Source of the DNA: Raphanus sativus
Taxonomy: Eukaryota > Streptophyta > Magnoliopsida > Brassicales > Brassicaceae
NCBI RefSeq assembly: GCF_000801105.2
Contig: NC_079515.1
Coordinates: 29,039,407-29,103,406 of the forward strand
Length of the DNA stretch: 64,000 nt
Direction of reading: 5' to 3'
In this document: piece by piece, positions 48,277-61,214 of the stretch
Position numbering within the stretch: position 1 is the stretch's first letter
Layout of the letters: each line of letters begins with the position of its first letter
The notes under the pieces: generated by a model
Told to the model about the DNA's origin: nothing
Databases searched by the model: none
The model's input: only the letters and a program-made list of their open reading frames with translations
Translations under genes and position numbers: made by a program

Positions 48277-49735
48277 ATGACTACCCGTAGAAGAACTCTC
48301 CTCAAGGTCATCATTCTCGGTGATAGCTGATCTGTTTAGTGGTCGCTTCTTCTGGATTTAAAATTGTTCTTGCAAATTGAATTCGTTTGTAACTGGTAAG
48401 TTGTGAATCAGATATGTTTTATTTTCTTATTGTAGGCTCTTAGAGGAGACTTATTCTCTTAAGTGATGATACTGCTGCTAGTTATTTTCACTTGGTGGTT
48501 TCTCTAAGTGGTTTGTGTTCTTGCATAAGAAAATTTGAAATACTGACTTGACTCTTTGTATCATATTCAAGAATGTGAAAAATATCTATGAAAATTCTTC
48601 ACTCAGTAATTAGCAATTGAATCCAAGTTAAGACTCATCCGACTTTTAATTTTGCAGGGTGGAGAAGACCTCTTTGATGAATCAGTATCCTAAACTCTGT
48701 TAATTATGGTTTTCTAGATATGGAATGATTACATTTTTGGTCTCCGTTAATTATTAGTCTGTGCTCTTGTTTGGCTTTAACATCACGCCTTCAGATATGT
48801 TAACAAGAAGTTTAGCAACCAGTACAAAGGCCACTCTTGGAGCCGATTTCTTGACTAAGGGAGTACAGTATTGAAGACCGGCCTTTCACTTTACAGGTTT
48901 GTGTTTTAGCAACTCAAGTACAAGGGGCTTCCTTTTTAGCATAGTTGTGCATTTATTCCAATTATAAACGTTTTATAATGTGATTACAAGGGACTTTCTT
49001 TTGTCATGCATGAATAAACACAGGGTTCTGCCATAAGATATTTTTACAACTTATTCTCTAATACTTATTAACATAGTCTTTTCGTGACAAAAAAAAAATA
49101 TTAACATAGTCTTTCCTAGATTAAGAATTGATCCCCCACGGCTGGTCAGGGAAGGTTCCAGAGCCTTGGGTGGAGCTTTTGATCGGGGTGCTGATTGCTG
49201 TGTACTTGTCTATGATGTCAATTCGGCTAAATCATTTGAGGATCTCTATAATTGGAGGGAAAAGTTTCTGATCCTGCAGGTATGTGTGTGTATTCATGCT
49301 ATCTTCCCAACCAGATGTCTTTATTTAATTCTTGTTACTGTGGTTTGCAGGCAAGTCTGTCGGATCCAGAGAACGTTCCCTTTGTTGTCATCGGTAATAA
49401 AATCGACGTGGAAACAATCGGGTGGTTTCAAAGAAGAAAGCTCGAGCTTGGTGTTCTTCAAAAGGAAACATTCCATACTATGAAACGTCTGCCAAAGAAG
49501 GCACCAATGTAGAAGACGCGTTTCTTTGTAACACCAAGGATGCAATGAAGAGTGGCGATGAGGAAGAAATGTAAGTTTTAAGACTTATGACAGCTTCTTT
49601 TCGCGGTTGATGGACCAGAGATTCTGTCTTAAAACTTGTGGTCTTGTTGTTTTGATGCTTGATTTTAGGTACTTGCCGGATACAATCGATGTTGGAACCA
49701 GCAATACACAGAGGTCAACAGGATGTGAATGCTAA
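48277..49735 (+). pseudogene. RABG3E: RABG3E (Rab7-like small GTPase) pseudogene
   Basis: All expected exon blocks are present in order but broken. Exon 1 encodes MTTRRRTLLKVIILGDS, then runs into TGA without a donor site. The next block (48660) reads VEKTSLMNQY, so the P-loop GVGKT has become GVEKT. The third block (about 48797) encodes VNKKFSNQYK and ADFLTK with an inserted base and a stop after VQY. The fourth (about 49145) has GQGRFQSLG with a shift before [20 protein letters not shown]. The fifth encodes [11 protein letters not shown], then is shifted before [20 protein letters not shown]. The last ends STGCEC-stop, the geranylgeranylation motif. The WDTAGQE switch II region is damaged. 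Functional RABG3 proteins direct late-endosome to vacuole traffic. Confidence 0.88.
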
Positions 49736-50504
49736 GAAGGATTCTTTACCTCTACTCTCTAACCACCAGTTTATATCTCTTGAGGATCTTTATCATATTA
49801 AATCTATTCTGCGGTAAATTACTATAAAAAAAAAGTAGAACCCTAATAACTAAAAAGTGAAAACTGAATTGGGCTGGTCAGTGTTCGTGGCTGTATATTG
49901 TGTGGATCTCTCTTTTTCTACATATAACGTTTTTTTCTTTTGAACTTTATTTACCGTTGGTGGTGTCCACGTTATTAACATTTTTGAAATACATAATTTT
50001 TTATCCTTACTTTGTAACTTTAAGGATGACTTATCCTGTTGTAAAAAAAAGGATGACTTATTGTAATTTAAGCAAAAAACACTATACTTTAAATGATATT
50101 TTTAAATCAGTAATAGAGGATTTGTTACTTTGATATAAAACATTACAAATCTTAAATTGAATACATTCTTTTAAGTTTCAAGAAAGGGAGTAAAATCCTT
50201 TGAGATTACTCTTACTATAGAACTAAATATATAAGCTTCAAGAAAAATGTTAATTAAATAAACTTCACAAAATAAAGGAAAAAGAGAGAGAAAAAAACAC
50301 AGTAGATTGGTTTTATATATCAAACAAACAACGTGAAGCCTAGGGTTAACATTTCTTCACTATGAAAATATAGCAAGTATAACTGTATAAGTCTACAACA
50401 ACTCAAGCATGTGTTATTTGCTTAATTAATACACACTTATACGGTGCATGTATAAACCGATATGCATACATAAACGCAGAGCCATATTATATGATTTTAA
50501 TTGA
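49736..50504. other. Intergenic
   Basis: Spacer between the RAB pseudogene and the small minus-strand gene. No feature recognised. Confidence 0.4.
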
Positions 50505-50860
50505 TTATACATTAGGATTGTGGTAGATGATGACAATAGACTTGGTGTTGAAATCTTTGACGAACCTCTCTTGTCCTGTCCTAAATGGATTGTCGAGAAG
50601 ATCTTTAATTGGTTCAGGTAATGGCTCATCCTTCATCATGTTCTTCCAATATTCTTCTGCAACCCCTCCTGATCTTCCTTCACTCAGATTCACAAACTAT
50701 ATACCAACAAAATATAACAAATATTATATATATATATATATATATTAGATGTATAAATAAGATCTTGATTAGTTAGAGTTTTAATACAAAGAAGAAGCTT
50801 TACCAGGAGAAAGCTGAAGAGGACAAAGAAGAAGACGACCATGTAACGTTGTTGCTTCAT
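50505..50860 (-). CDS. Small secreted or membrane-tethered protein, At1g49310-like, 2 exons
   Basis: Exon 1 is 50860-50804 and exon 2 is 50696-50505, joined phase 0 to 82 residues. Exon 1 is essentially a signal or membrane segment (KQQRYMVVFFFVLFSFLL). Exon 2 contains EEYWKNMMKDEPLPEPIKDL, a motif seen in organ-specific S2-type proteins and in the N-terminal part of some BURP proteins, and ends FVKDFNTKSIVIIYHNPNV. The next gene on the right is the BURP gene USPL1, and Arabidopsis has a small gene (At1g49310) at this place. Function unknown. The intron contains an (AT)n run. Confidence 0.75.
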
Positions 50861-51697
50861 GTCTTTTTAACTTTTGTTTTGTTGTTCGAGGATTTTGCTG
50901 GATATATGTTAAATTTTCGGGTGTTAGGTTAATATATAGACCCTTAAGTTGTTTTACTTGATAATAGTGATAACTCCCCTCTGGATCCTTGCATTTTTAT
51001 TTATTATTTTAAAATCATACAGTATAATATTACTACAATGTATGGTCAACTTTGTTCTGTGTGTATTTATAAACAGTAACCTAATATTTTATGTTTTATC
51101 TAAATTTCGGAGTTGTGGGCTGCTTGAGTGGGGATCTTTGTCTATTCTTCTCTGGAGCTTTCAACTATTACAGCTCAGAGATCACTACCAACATTTTTTA
51201 TATATAGAACATAGAAGAGTTCTATGATTTAGTATGCTAATTTTCCAGTAGTTTATTAATTAAATAACAAAGATTCCGTGATTAAATAAAACAAGAAATA
51301 ATAGGGGTAAATAGATACAAACTATCGTAACTAGAACTCCAAAAATTACTTTCGCAACAAACAAATATATTTTCTTCTGTGTGTATTTATAAACAGTAAC
51401 CTAATATTTCGTTACATTTTCTGATAATATATTGTTGATGATCTTGAGATCGTTGTTTTCTTAAGTGATCAATTTCAGTTTGGATATATAAATATATATA
51501 AATGTTCGTTATTTCTCTTTAGATTATTCCCCACCCCTATAAGTTTTTAATTAAAAAATCTAAAAGCATATGTTGGCTTTTCTCCGTGAGAGTTAATTTA
51601 ATTGTTGAAATAGACAGGTCAAAAGTTTGATTATTATAAAAATGACAAGTGAAGCGGGTCAACTTTGAATGTTTTTGCACATTTGCTATATGACAGA
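50861..51697. other. Intergenic, promoter of small gene
   Basis: The word CTGTGTGTATTTATAAACAG is repeated at about 51058 and 51378, followed both times by TAACCTAATATTT, showing a partial local duplication. No gene seen. Confidence 0.4.
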
Positions 51698-52971
51698 CTA
51701 GTTTTGACCTCGTGCTACGCACGAAAATAATTTACTTACAAAGAAATTTTAATAATATATAACTAAGATTATATTAATTTATTAGAAAGAGTTGAGTATA
51801 CATAAACAAACCATTAATATATCATTGAATAACCACAAATATATCTGTTAGATTTTTTTTTTTAAAATTGCATTGATCTTAATTAGCTCACAAAATAATA
51901 TTTTTTTTTGTTTGAAGCTTTTCATCTCTTTTTTATGTCTTGTTCTGTTTGTGTGTTTTCTTAGTTGTTAACCTGTTTTTAGTAATTCTTAAACTGCAAC
52001 TTATGGTTACTTTTTCATCACATTTAGAATTTTAATTGCAAACAGAAACAATATTACAGAGAAACTCTTAACATTTGCACCAAAAAAAATATTACAGAGA
52101 AACACTATTCTATGAAAGCAAATCAAGAGAATTATATGTTCTCAAACTTTTTATTTTGAGAATAGAGGATAGTTACTACTTAGTGTATGCTACTATGTAA
52201 GTAAAATATTCTCGTGAAGAGTTGCAGTGCAGTGAAGGTGGACCAAATTTTTTGAGAAACTAAAAAGATAATACAGACATGTAGCTAGTATATACCTCTG
52301 TTGGTTCTCTTTTGAAATTTGATGAATGTTTCTATGGCAGCACTGACTTTGCTTCTTTTCACCACTTGAAGTTCCTATAACATACCAAAACCAACTTTCT
52401 CACTCAATATCTGAAACATTAAAATTATAGAGAAAAATGTATCAAAATTCATTACTGCTATTGTACCACGTCTACGTCTGTTCTCGATCTACCTTCTCCG
52501 TCTTTCTCATTTTCCGCCGGATTTTACCGTAAAATCTCTTTACACTGGTATAATCTCCATCAACTTGGATCCACCATATCCCTTGTTTCTCAAACCCTCT
52601 TCACCCTAAACAGGTTCTGATGAAGCAAAAACTGTACACATAATTTTGATAACGTAACCGGAGAATTTGAATTGCTGAGATTCGTTTACTCATAAGTAAT
52701 TTACTATTGGCTCGTGACAGACTGCTAATGTCGAGTTTGAAAGATATAGGAATAGGAAAACGAAAAGATCGTGGAGGAAGAATGAGGATCATGGTAATGC
52801 AGTAGTGGGTTGTTTTGCGAAATCGTAGATAAGTTTTTTTTTATCTTGTTTTAACTGTTTTTAAATAATTTTTAAAGATAAATTATGTGGCATATTTTGA
52901 TTGGTAAGGTGACTTGTGATTTAGTATATAGGGATAACCCCTACTTTTGTTACCTTTAATTATTTAATAGT
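51698..52971 (-). mobile_element. Helitron in reverse orientation (5' end decayed)
   Basis: A then CTAG at 51698-51701, followed by TTTTGACC and the hairpin TCGTGCTACGCACGA: a minus-strand Helitron 3' end before T. On the right, AATTATGTGGCATATTTTGA through CCTTTAATTATTTAATAG resembles a reversed Helitron 5' region, but the terminal TC is changed, so that border is approximate. Confidence 0.6.
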
Positions 52972-54139
52972 TATTTACTAGAGTGAAGCCGCACAATGGA
53001 CATTGGACACACACACATATATATTTTTTTATTATACAAACATTTAATTAAATATCATTTGTATATTATTTTCATTTTTTATTTATTCAGAAAATGTTTT
53101 TATATATGATAAATTTGAATTAATTTATTGAGCTATTATTTTGTAACAAACATTAGTAAATATTTACATGAATCTAGAAAAAAATAAAAAAGTATAATAA
53201 TAAATATTACATATCACAATATAATAGAAGATAATATTATACTGACTATCCATAGATATCAAAATGATACATTTTCATAAGTTCAAAATTAAAAAAAAAA
53301 CAATGGTTACAACTTTTATGCTGATGAAGTTGAAGACAATACTAGTATATATTTGAAAGCAATAACGTATATACAAATTTAGGTATCTACATGTAGCATT
53401 TGGGTGAAATACCTAGATATTGCATTCCAATGTTGTTCGTTTTTATAGGTAATATTTACATACACATGCAATACGTTACGTTGTTTTTTATTTATTTTAT
53501 AATATCATTTGAATACTAGTACTTAAAACGAGTAAAAAGACATGATTTTATTTATAATAATGAACTAATTATAATTTTCAAATAAATTATTAAGAAATTG
53601 CCAAAACGATCACATTTCTAATATCACTTTTCATATTTACTTTAACCACATTTATCTTCATTTTCAAATTAAATATACACTTATATTCATAGGGTTAACT
53701 AATTTATACTTAGGGTTTAGTGTTGGGGTCCAGTTTTGTAATGTATGGTTAGGATTTTAATAAATATAAAAATAAATATCTAATTTTTTCATTTAAAAAA
53801 TTAAAAAGAAAGTTCGAATTTATAAAAACAATTTTCAAAAACGAAAATAGAAAAATTTATAAAAAGTTTGAATTTGAAATTATAAACTGAAAGGTATAAC
53901 TTTTTAAGTAATTATTTATATTTATATATCTATAAAACAAGGTTATAAGATTACTTTGGTTCTTAAATGAAGAATATATTTTAGAAAATGTCTTTTTAAT
54001 GAAAATAAACATGATTTGTGATATCAATAATATGGTAGAAGTCAATTTTTTCCTAAATTATTTTGTGTTTTCTGGGAAAATATGATTTTGCAGATTTTGA
54101 TTAGAAAATTAATTGGACTATTTTAACGAAAATGTACAA
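52972..54139. other. AT-rich intergenic DNA
   Basis: No gene or well-defined element. A TTACTAGAGTGAAGCCGCAC word at 52976 might be another Helitron 3' end in reverse, but its hairpin is not convincing. Confidence 0.35.
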
Positions 54140-54900
54140 TTTGGTGGCACATGGCGTTCCAAGTGTTCCTAAAGAAGTTGGATTCAATTTACATCAACTC
54201 AGGTTTATCTATTTTTGTGGTCAAGCGACTGAAATATTTATTTTTTCTTGTGAGCAACCAGATCTGATTAGCGCCGGTAATCAAATCTCCAAGTGATTAG
54301 TCGGTTGGATCTTCAGATATCCCCCGATTATCAGAAAAAAAAAGATATACGCCCTTATATTTTGAGTCCAGGAAACATGTATTATACGGGTTGTTGTAAA
54401 GCTTTTCATGAGGCGTTGTATATCCTCCAAATAAACTATAAAGATTGGCCACTTTTCTGGTTTCGAAACCATGTTCACCAATTAAAAATAATTTGTTGTA
54501 AATGTTTCATGTCGCAAATTCTTCATCGCCTAAATAAAGGCCTCTAACTCCACATTTAGGGAAGATAAGTTACACCTTGTGTTTCTAGCCCCAATCAAAC
54601 CATCGAAACGTCTAAAGTATTGTACCATCAATTATCAATTACAAAATTTTGTCCTTCCAATAAATATATGTAAAACACCATCTACCTATATATTATGGCA
54701 TAGTAGAACTCTCCTTTTCTCGCCGCAAAATTGATCCCCTCTGATTTATCTTGGACCGGTTGGACCTGAGCCTCATGCCAAGTGTTGATTCTTCTTCTGC
54801 TAGACCTGGCATATCTCGTGGATCCTTATTAAATTTATTCAAAATTCCGCATTTCGTCCCTTCCATGTATACCAGAAGATTCATATGAAATGATCATTCT
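54140..54900 (-). pseudogene. LINE RNase H-region remnant
   Basis: Minus strand: KPEKWPIFIVYLEDIQRLMK, then IIHVSWTQNIRA (54281-54481) matches the C-terminal RNase H-like region of plant LINEs. Upstream (54884-54693) FNKDPRDMPGLAEEESTL resembles the linker region before it. Frames are broken. Related sequence may continue to about 55.6 kb but I could not assign it. Confidence 0.65.
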
Positions 54901-57058
54901 CTACATACTCCCAGATTCTCCAAAACAGTTTATTCATGTGTTGCAAAACAGATACGTTGTGACAGCATTTTTTAAAAGGCTTAAAAATATGATAAATTAT
55001 GAAGTTAAGAAAACTGGTTTGGCAGCAACTATTATGCACAAATAACCTAACTGCTTTAATTGTTTGGAGATAAATAGGTTAATAAGACCCCACCATTAAT
55101 TTGAAGTTGATCTTCTCAATTCTTTGAATACTTTAGGCGACGATGTGTTGTGATTATGGTACACCGGACCTTAAATAAAATATAATTTCTCTTATTATGA
55201 TCTCAACAATATGGTCTTTGCCTGTTTGGCCAAGTACACTAGCTCATACTTTACCCAACTTTTTAGAAAACTTTGCTAGCTTTTGGAATTTTGTCTAAAG
55301 ATTTGAAACCGCTTCTACAGTTTTCCAATTAAAAATGGGTAATCATAGCAACCTGCTTACCTTTAGAAAAAAAGTCATAAAGAAAAAGCTGATATTAGTG
55401 CTTCTCATAAGTGGACACTGAATTTTTCTTATATTCTCATGTTTTGTGTGGATAACGTGGGATGTCCCAGGCCTGGCCTAGACAAATTTTTAGGGGATTG
55501 ATCCACCGACGATAAAGAAGCATAGTTATTCTATATGAAAGTTAGATATTCATATCATCTGGTTACACAGATGAGTAGTATGAAAATATATTTTAAATCC
55601 TGAAACATTTAACCCTTTTCGAGTTTGATGTAACACTCGACTACAGTTGCGTGAATTATATTCTTATGTTATGGGGTCTAGTTAATAAAGAGTATAGATA
55701 AGGTTTATTGTCGGAATAATTTTACCTATCGATGAGAAGTTATATTAGGTGAATTTTGTTTTCTGAAAAGTATTACAATTTTATAATTTATGTTTGCTGA
55801 AAAGTATTATACATAATACTTTATGTTTCGAATTTTTTTTCTTTGAGAATATTATGTTTTGAATTTTTTGCATGTTTTGTTTTGTTACATTTTCACCGAT
55901 AACTATGAATGATTAGTCTTTCTTTAGTGTTGTATGACCATTTGTATTATGTAGTATTTATCTTTTTTTTTTTTGGTCAAAATGTTATGTAGTATTTATC
56001 TTCATTGGTTGAAATAATTTTAGTTGTTATACAGAATAATTTATGTAGATTATTTTTTATAGCTTTATGTTTTTTGTCCGAATATTTTTATGTTTTCCTA
56101 ATTTCTGCAGTTTTAACTAAAAGCCGTATAAAGAAAACGGAATCACTGATTGATATGAACATGAGATTACAAAATACAATATAAAACAGTTTTAGATCTT
56201 TAATTGGGGTGTTAAATACTGTGTCCCCAAAAATCAATATCTCACATAGAATCAACTTCTAGTTCGAGAGACTTTTAAGTTTTTGTAAGAAAATTAGACT
56301 ACCAAATGTTTACAGTTTTTTTTAATGAAATTATCCATCAAAAGTACGTGAAAAGATTCGTTCTGATTTTTTTTTTTTTTGGTTCGCACAAATTCATGAT
56401 AACATTGATTGTGTTAATTGTGTGATATGCATTCATAAGTCAAAAGATTGTAACTGGTGGGTTGGTATTAATGTAAAAAGTACATGTCAATGATGATGCG
56501 ACTAAGTTCAATGAAAGCTCAGTGGCCTTCCTGTAGTTATAAGAATATTAGAAACAGTCCTTTTAGTGAAAAAGATATTGCGATTGCGCTAACCCTTTTC
56601 TATTCGGAGTCTCTCAGACAATTTCTCACTACTAAGTAATTAATAAAAAGTAAAAAAGTAAGAAAGATAATACATAATTAAAGGAGAGAGGAAGAATTGG
56701 TCTCTTGCTGAAGGTACTCCTCCATAATCTTTGATGGATTCGTCCACAGGTGTGCATTTTGTATTGGTAGAGTTAATTTAAAAAGGTAAAATTTAATTAA
56801 ATGATTAAAATAGTTATATATTTTTTTGTAAAAAACTTATTTAGATTTCGAATGGTTACCGCGGATTGAGCGGTACAGGACAAGCAAAAAACATATATAT
56901 ATAGAGATTTTTGTTACTGTTAACTGCGGTGTGGACCGGGACGCTGTTTACCATTCAAAACTTTAATTTCTGCCCACTCGAGATGCTCTGAGAAAACAAA
57001 TTTTTTTTAAGAGTACCTCAAGACTTCGTGAGAATGACTTCGTTTTCAACAATAAAAA
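54901..57058. other. Intergenic, possible continuation of LINE remnant
   Basis: No intact gene. The left part may belong to the degraded LINE. The remainder is AT-rich without recognised features. Confidence 0.3.
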
Positions 57059-57800
57059 CTAAGTGTTTTCTTACATCATGTGTATAAATAATTTTTTTTA
57101 AATTTAATTTATATTTAAAAATAAATTTTACTAAATATTATAGATTTTATTAGTTTTTAGCAATATTTGAAAACAGATTGATTTAGTTAAATATTAAATT
57201 AATATAAAATGATTTTGTTTATTTAGAAATGTATGGAAGAATATATATGTATATATTTAAATTATAATCTTAGATAGTATTTTCTATCTATTTATATTGT
57301 TTAAATATATTCAATAAATTTGTAGTAAACTAACAAAATGATATAAAATTGTATAATTATCAAATTTTTAAACTAAAAAATATTTATAAATTTGTAGATA
57401 AAAAACTAATGATTCTACGATTAGAAATCTAAATATTTTAAAAATTGTAGCTATTTTAAAAATCTTTAGTAATACAAATTATATAATTATAAAAAATAAA
57501 AATAAAAAAATTTCGAAATTTGTAATGTTATATACGAATATACTTATTTTATAGATGATGTATGAGATATTACCATATTTAACAAAAATTACCAAAAATA
57601 AATATTATTAAATATAATGTGTGAATTATTACCATATTCTAAATTTTTTATCAAAAATATAAATCTATATTAAATGAAATAATTCATGTCATATTTTTCC
57701 GGAATACATGTCATCAATTTTAGTACCATATTATATTTCTTTTGTGAAACTGATTATAGAGAATATATGTGTCAAAATCACTTCTCAAATAATATAGAGA
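57059..57800 (-). mobile_element. Diverged Helitron copy, same family as 42.7-44.0 kb
   Basis: Left CTAAGTGTTTTCTTACATCA parallels CTAGGTGTTTTCCTGCACCT at 42706. The interior shares AATAAATTTGTAG-like and GAGATATTACCATATTT-like stretches, and the right end GTCAAAATCACTTCTCAAAT parallels the 43.98-kb end. Termini are mutated, so borders are approximate. Confidence 0.55.
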
Positions 57801-58517
57801 GAATTTAAAACTAGAAGCATTCAATATGTTTTTTTTTTGATAAATAGAAGCATTCAATATGTTTAAAAAAATAGCATTCAATATGAAATAGACATGATAA
57901 AAAATTATTTATGAATATTAATTTCTGTTAAAATTGTACTATTTGTATATTACTCTAAAATTCTCTGTCTAACTCTAAAATGATTGCGACTCTAACTAAT
58001 ATACAAAATAAGATTTGGTTCTTTTATTATTATTTTTCCCATTACGACATAAAGAATGATCCGTGAAATATACAGTTTGTATTATAGAATCAATCGAATC
58101 ATTCTCTTTGAGATAATATCAAGTTATTTAATATTGGTATCTTTTACCGTTTCAAATTACATGACAATGTAAAAAGAGAGAGAGAAACTGCAGGCTTCAC
58201 AATAGTTAACAATACTAAACAGATGAAATAAAAAATGATCAGTCTACTTTAATGTGTAAACTAATAGATGAAACATCACTGAAAATAAAAATAAAAATAA
58301 AAAACCAGTAAGCCAGCACTCAGCATCAGCATAAGTAGATTGATTATATATAGAGAGATGAATGTACATACTTCATTGAGATCTAAGATCAGTTGAATTG
58401 TTTTTATAAGAAGTTGCTCATTTTTCTAAAAGTAAGTCAAAACTAGAAGAAAAAGTCAAAACTAGAAGAAGAGGAGGAAGAAGAAACCCATCTCTCTCCA
58501 CATAGAGAATAAAATCC
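57801..58517. other. Intergenic, promoter of USPL1
   Basis: AT-rich spacer with a short duplicated GAAGCATTCAATATG word at about 57815 and 57846. A (GAA)n-rich leader lies just before the USPL1 start. Confidence 0.45.
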
Positions 58518-59628
58518 ATGGCTTCTTTGCGATTTTTTGTTACCTTCCCCACCGTCCTCTTCCTCTTCTCTCTGGTATGTACACATGTTTATGTACATCT
58601 CTCTATATGTGTATGTGTGTTTTATATAAGGCTTGGGTTGAAAGCATTATTTCTGGGCTGTTTCTTGAACCGAATACAGTATATAAGTGCTACTATAAGC
58701 ATCATGGCTGTTATATAGTTTTAAGAATAAAATCTTCTTTTTATTCTGGGAAACATCTTATTAGAATTTTTGTAAATTGGAAGTAAAAAAAATTGGGTAT
58801 TATTTTGAAGTTTTCGTCTCTAAATTTCTCGAATCGGTTTTGTTTTAGCTGGTCGTGGAGGCACATACTTCAAGAAAGATGATATCAAATAAGGAACAAG
58901 AAGGCCAAGATATTACTCATTTGCTCAAAGATGGTGAATTCGAGGATCCTTCAATGTACATGTTTTTCAACTTCAATGATCTTAGACTAGGAGCCAAATT
59001 GCTCGTTTACTTCGACAAAAACGAACTTCGAACACTTCCTCCACTTCTCACACGACAAGAAGCTGATCTCATTCCTTTCACTAAGTCAAAGCTTGACTTC
59101 CTTCTCAATCACTTCTCTGTCTCCAAAGAGTCTCCTCAAGGGAAAGCCATGAAGGAGACGTTGGTACGTTGTAACTACAAGGCTATTGAAGGAGAGTATA
59201 AGTTTTGTGGGACCTCGTTGGAGTCAATGCTTGATCTTGCAAAGAAAACAATAGCGTCTAATGCTGATATCAAGGTCATGACGACTAAAGTAATTGCTCA
59301 AAACACTATAAGCTACGCTTTACATAATTATACCTTCGCCGAGACTCCGAAGGAGCTTGTTGGGATTAAAATGTTGGGATGTCACAGAATGCCATACCCT
59401 TATGTAGTTTACTATTGCCATGGTCACAAAAGTGGAGCCAGAGTCTTTGAGATTAGTCTGGTCACAGATGATGGGAGACAACGGGTAGTGGGACCTGCTG
59501 TCTGTCATATGAACACGTCTATGTGGAACGCTGATCATGTAGCTTTCAAGGTGTTGAAGATAGAGCCAAGGTCCGCACCGGTTTGCCACTTCTTCCCTCT
59601 TGATAACATCGTGTGGTTAGCAAACTAG
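58518..59628 (+). CDS. USPL1: BURP-domain protein USPL1-like, 2 exons
   Basis: Exon 1 is 58518-58574 (signal peptide, MASLRFFVTFPTVLFLFSL) and exon 2 is 58849-59628, joined phase 0 to 278 residues. The BURP domain fills about residues 65-278: it starts MFFNFNDLRLGAK, and its C-terminal part has the four CH motifs with spacings CH-x10-CH-x27-CH-x25-CH, all within the family consensus, ending HFFPLDNIVW. BURP proteins are plant-specific and secreted or vacuolar. Arabidopsis USPL1 (At1g49320) is known to affect seed storage vacuoles and has been reported in drought response. The gene is intact. Confidence 0.94.
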
Positions 59629-59958
59629 GAAATCGAAGCTTGGCTCTCTTCTCTACATATGTTGATGTGAGTATGTGTATTATAATAAATAACTATGGTT
59701 TGAAAGAAAAAAAGGCTTGTTGGCTTTGGTGATTGCCATCTTTCGTGTGACTTGCAGCTTCTTACGTGAATACACTACTACAACTAATGTAACATATATA
59801 TCATGCATCCTGATATAATATTGTATCATTCTGTAGATATTACTCCAGAAGTAGTACATAAATGAGACTTATCCTATGATCAAAGTTCCAATTACGACTT
59901 CTTATTTCTCTCAATGACAACTGACAAGATTTAATGATCTTGGGATCACGAGGGCAGA
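59629..59958. other. 3' side of USPL1
   Basis: 3' untranslated region (AATAAATAACT near 59683) and spacer. Nothing else seen. Confidence 0.4.
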
Positions 59959-61214
59959 TCTATCTTATTAAAACTCAAGTACAAAATCAGAATGTTTGGA
60001 AACTTGAATAGAAGGATTAAAAAAATTTGGAGTGTTTGGCTATAAGATAGCATGGAAACATGGATAGCATTAAAAAAAAATTATGGCTTTTTAGCAATAT
60101 AAAAAGAAAAATCGATTTGTAATCAATATCTCATCAAATATATTCAGTTACCATAACTCGAATACATGTAATAAATTCCAGAGAAAATATCTTACCTTTA
60201 AATATGGAAACAATAAAAGAATTACTAATAAATAGATTATGACAAATACATGATACATCTGCATTGTAAATATATATAAAAAAATATAGACCACTTAAAA
60301 CAGAAAAAATAAAATTTTATAAAGCAAAAGAAATTAATATCACGATACAATTGCATTACAAAATGGTGAGACATTTAAAATATATAATATTCACACGAAA
60401 ACTATAAAATATTATAATGCTCTTAATTATGTAACAGGTTAGACATGAGATATTATAACCTCTTGGTCCACCTCCTATTGCAATTACGTGACATGCAAAC
60501 ATATTCATATTGTATATGTTGGTTCCTCTCAGGTCTGAGTTGGTTCGGGTTCATAATTCAAATATTTATAAAATAAATATAATTTTGGGTATGTTACTGC
60601 TCTGGATTGGTTAGGCTATTTAGGACCCAGAAAAAGACTCAATGTACTTGAAACACGAAAAATACCCAAAATATCCAAACATTTACCCGTAATCTAACCC
60701 GATGAAACTAAAAAGTACCCAAAATTTTTATCGACCTGAAATATATTTTTAAATTTAAATTTTACCCAAAAATCCAAACTTAAAACTTATATGTAATACC
60801 AAAGACATGTCTGAAATACCCATACCAAAGATACAAAATATTTCAGATACTTTGCGCACCTAATCAGATTTAGGGGAGGACCCGAGCTCAAACAGAGCCC
60901 CGCGGGTCAAAATATATATTAAATAGGTACTTATAATATATTCAGACATGAACTGCACATGTATTTCAGAGTCGGTTTTTTTTTGGTTTTTCAGGTACGA
61001 TAAAATACCAAGACCTAAGAAAAAGTTATATAAAATATATATACAAAATCTCAAATAAACTAATTCATAAACTATATATTAAAAAAAATATTTTCTTTTA
61101 TATAATACGGTTTTAGAACACAATAATGTACAATAATCTCAAAATATTAATTGGTATCAAACTTTAATGATAATTCAAAAACCCTGCGCTTTTTAAGCGC
61201 GGGTCGAAATCTAG
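59959..61214 (+). mobile_element. Non-autonomous Helitron, 1256 bp
   Basis: The 5' end TCTATCTTATTAAAACTCAA follows A at 59958. The 3' end has the hairpin CCCTGCGCTTTTTAAGCGCG, then GGTCGAAATCTAG before T at 61215. Both termini and the A/T target are intact. A decayed hAT-like GGTTCGGGTT-rich stretch at about 60530-60900 is nested inside. No replicase is encoded. Confidence 0.82.

Noticed and set aside
52976..53000. Another reversed Helitron 3' end (ACTAGAGTGAAGCCGCAC)
   Set aside because: No convincing hairpin and no matching 5' end.
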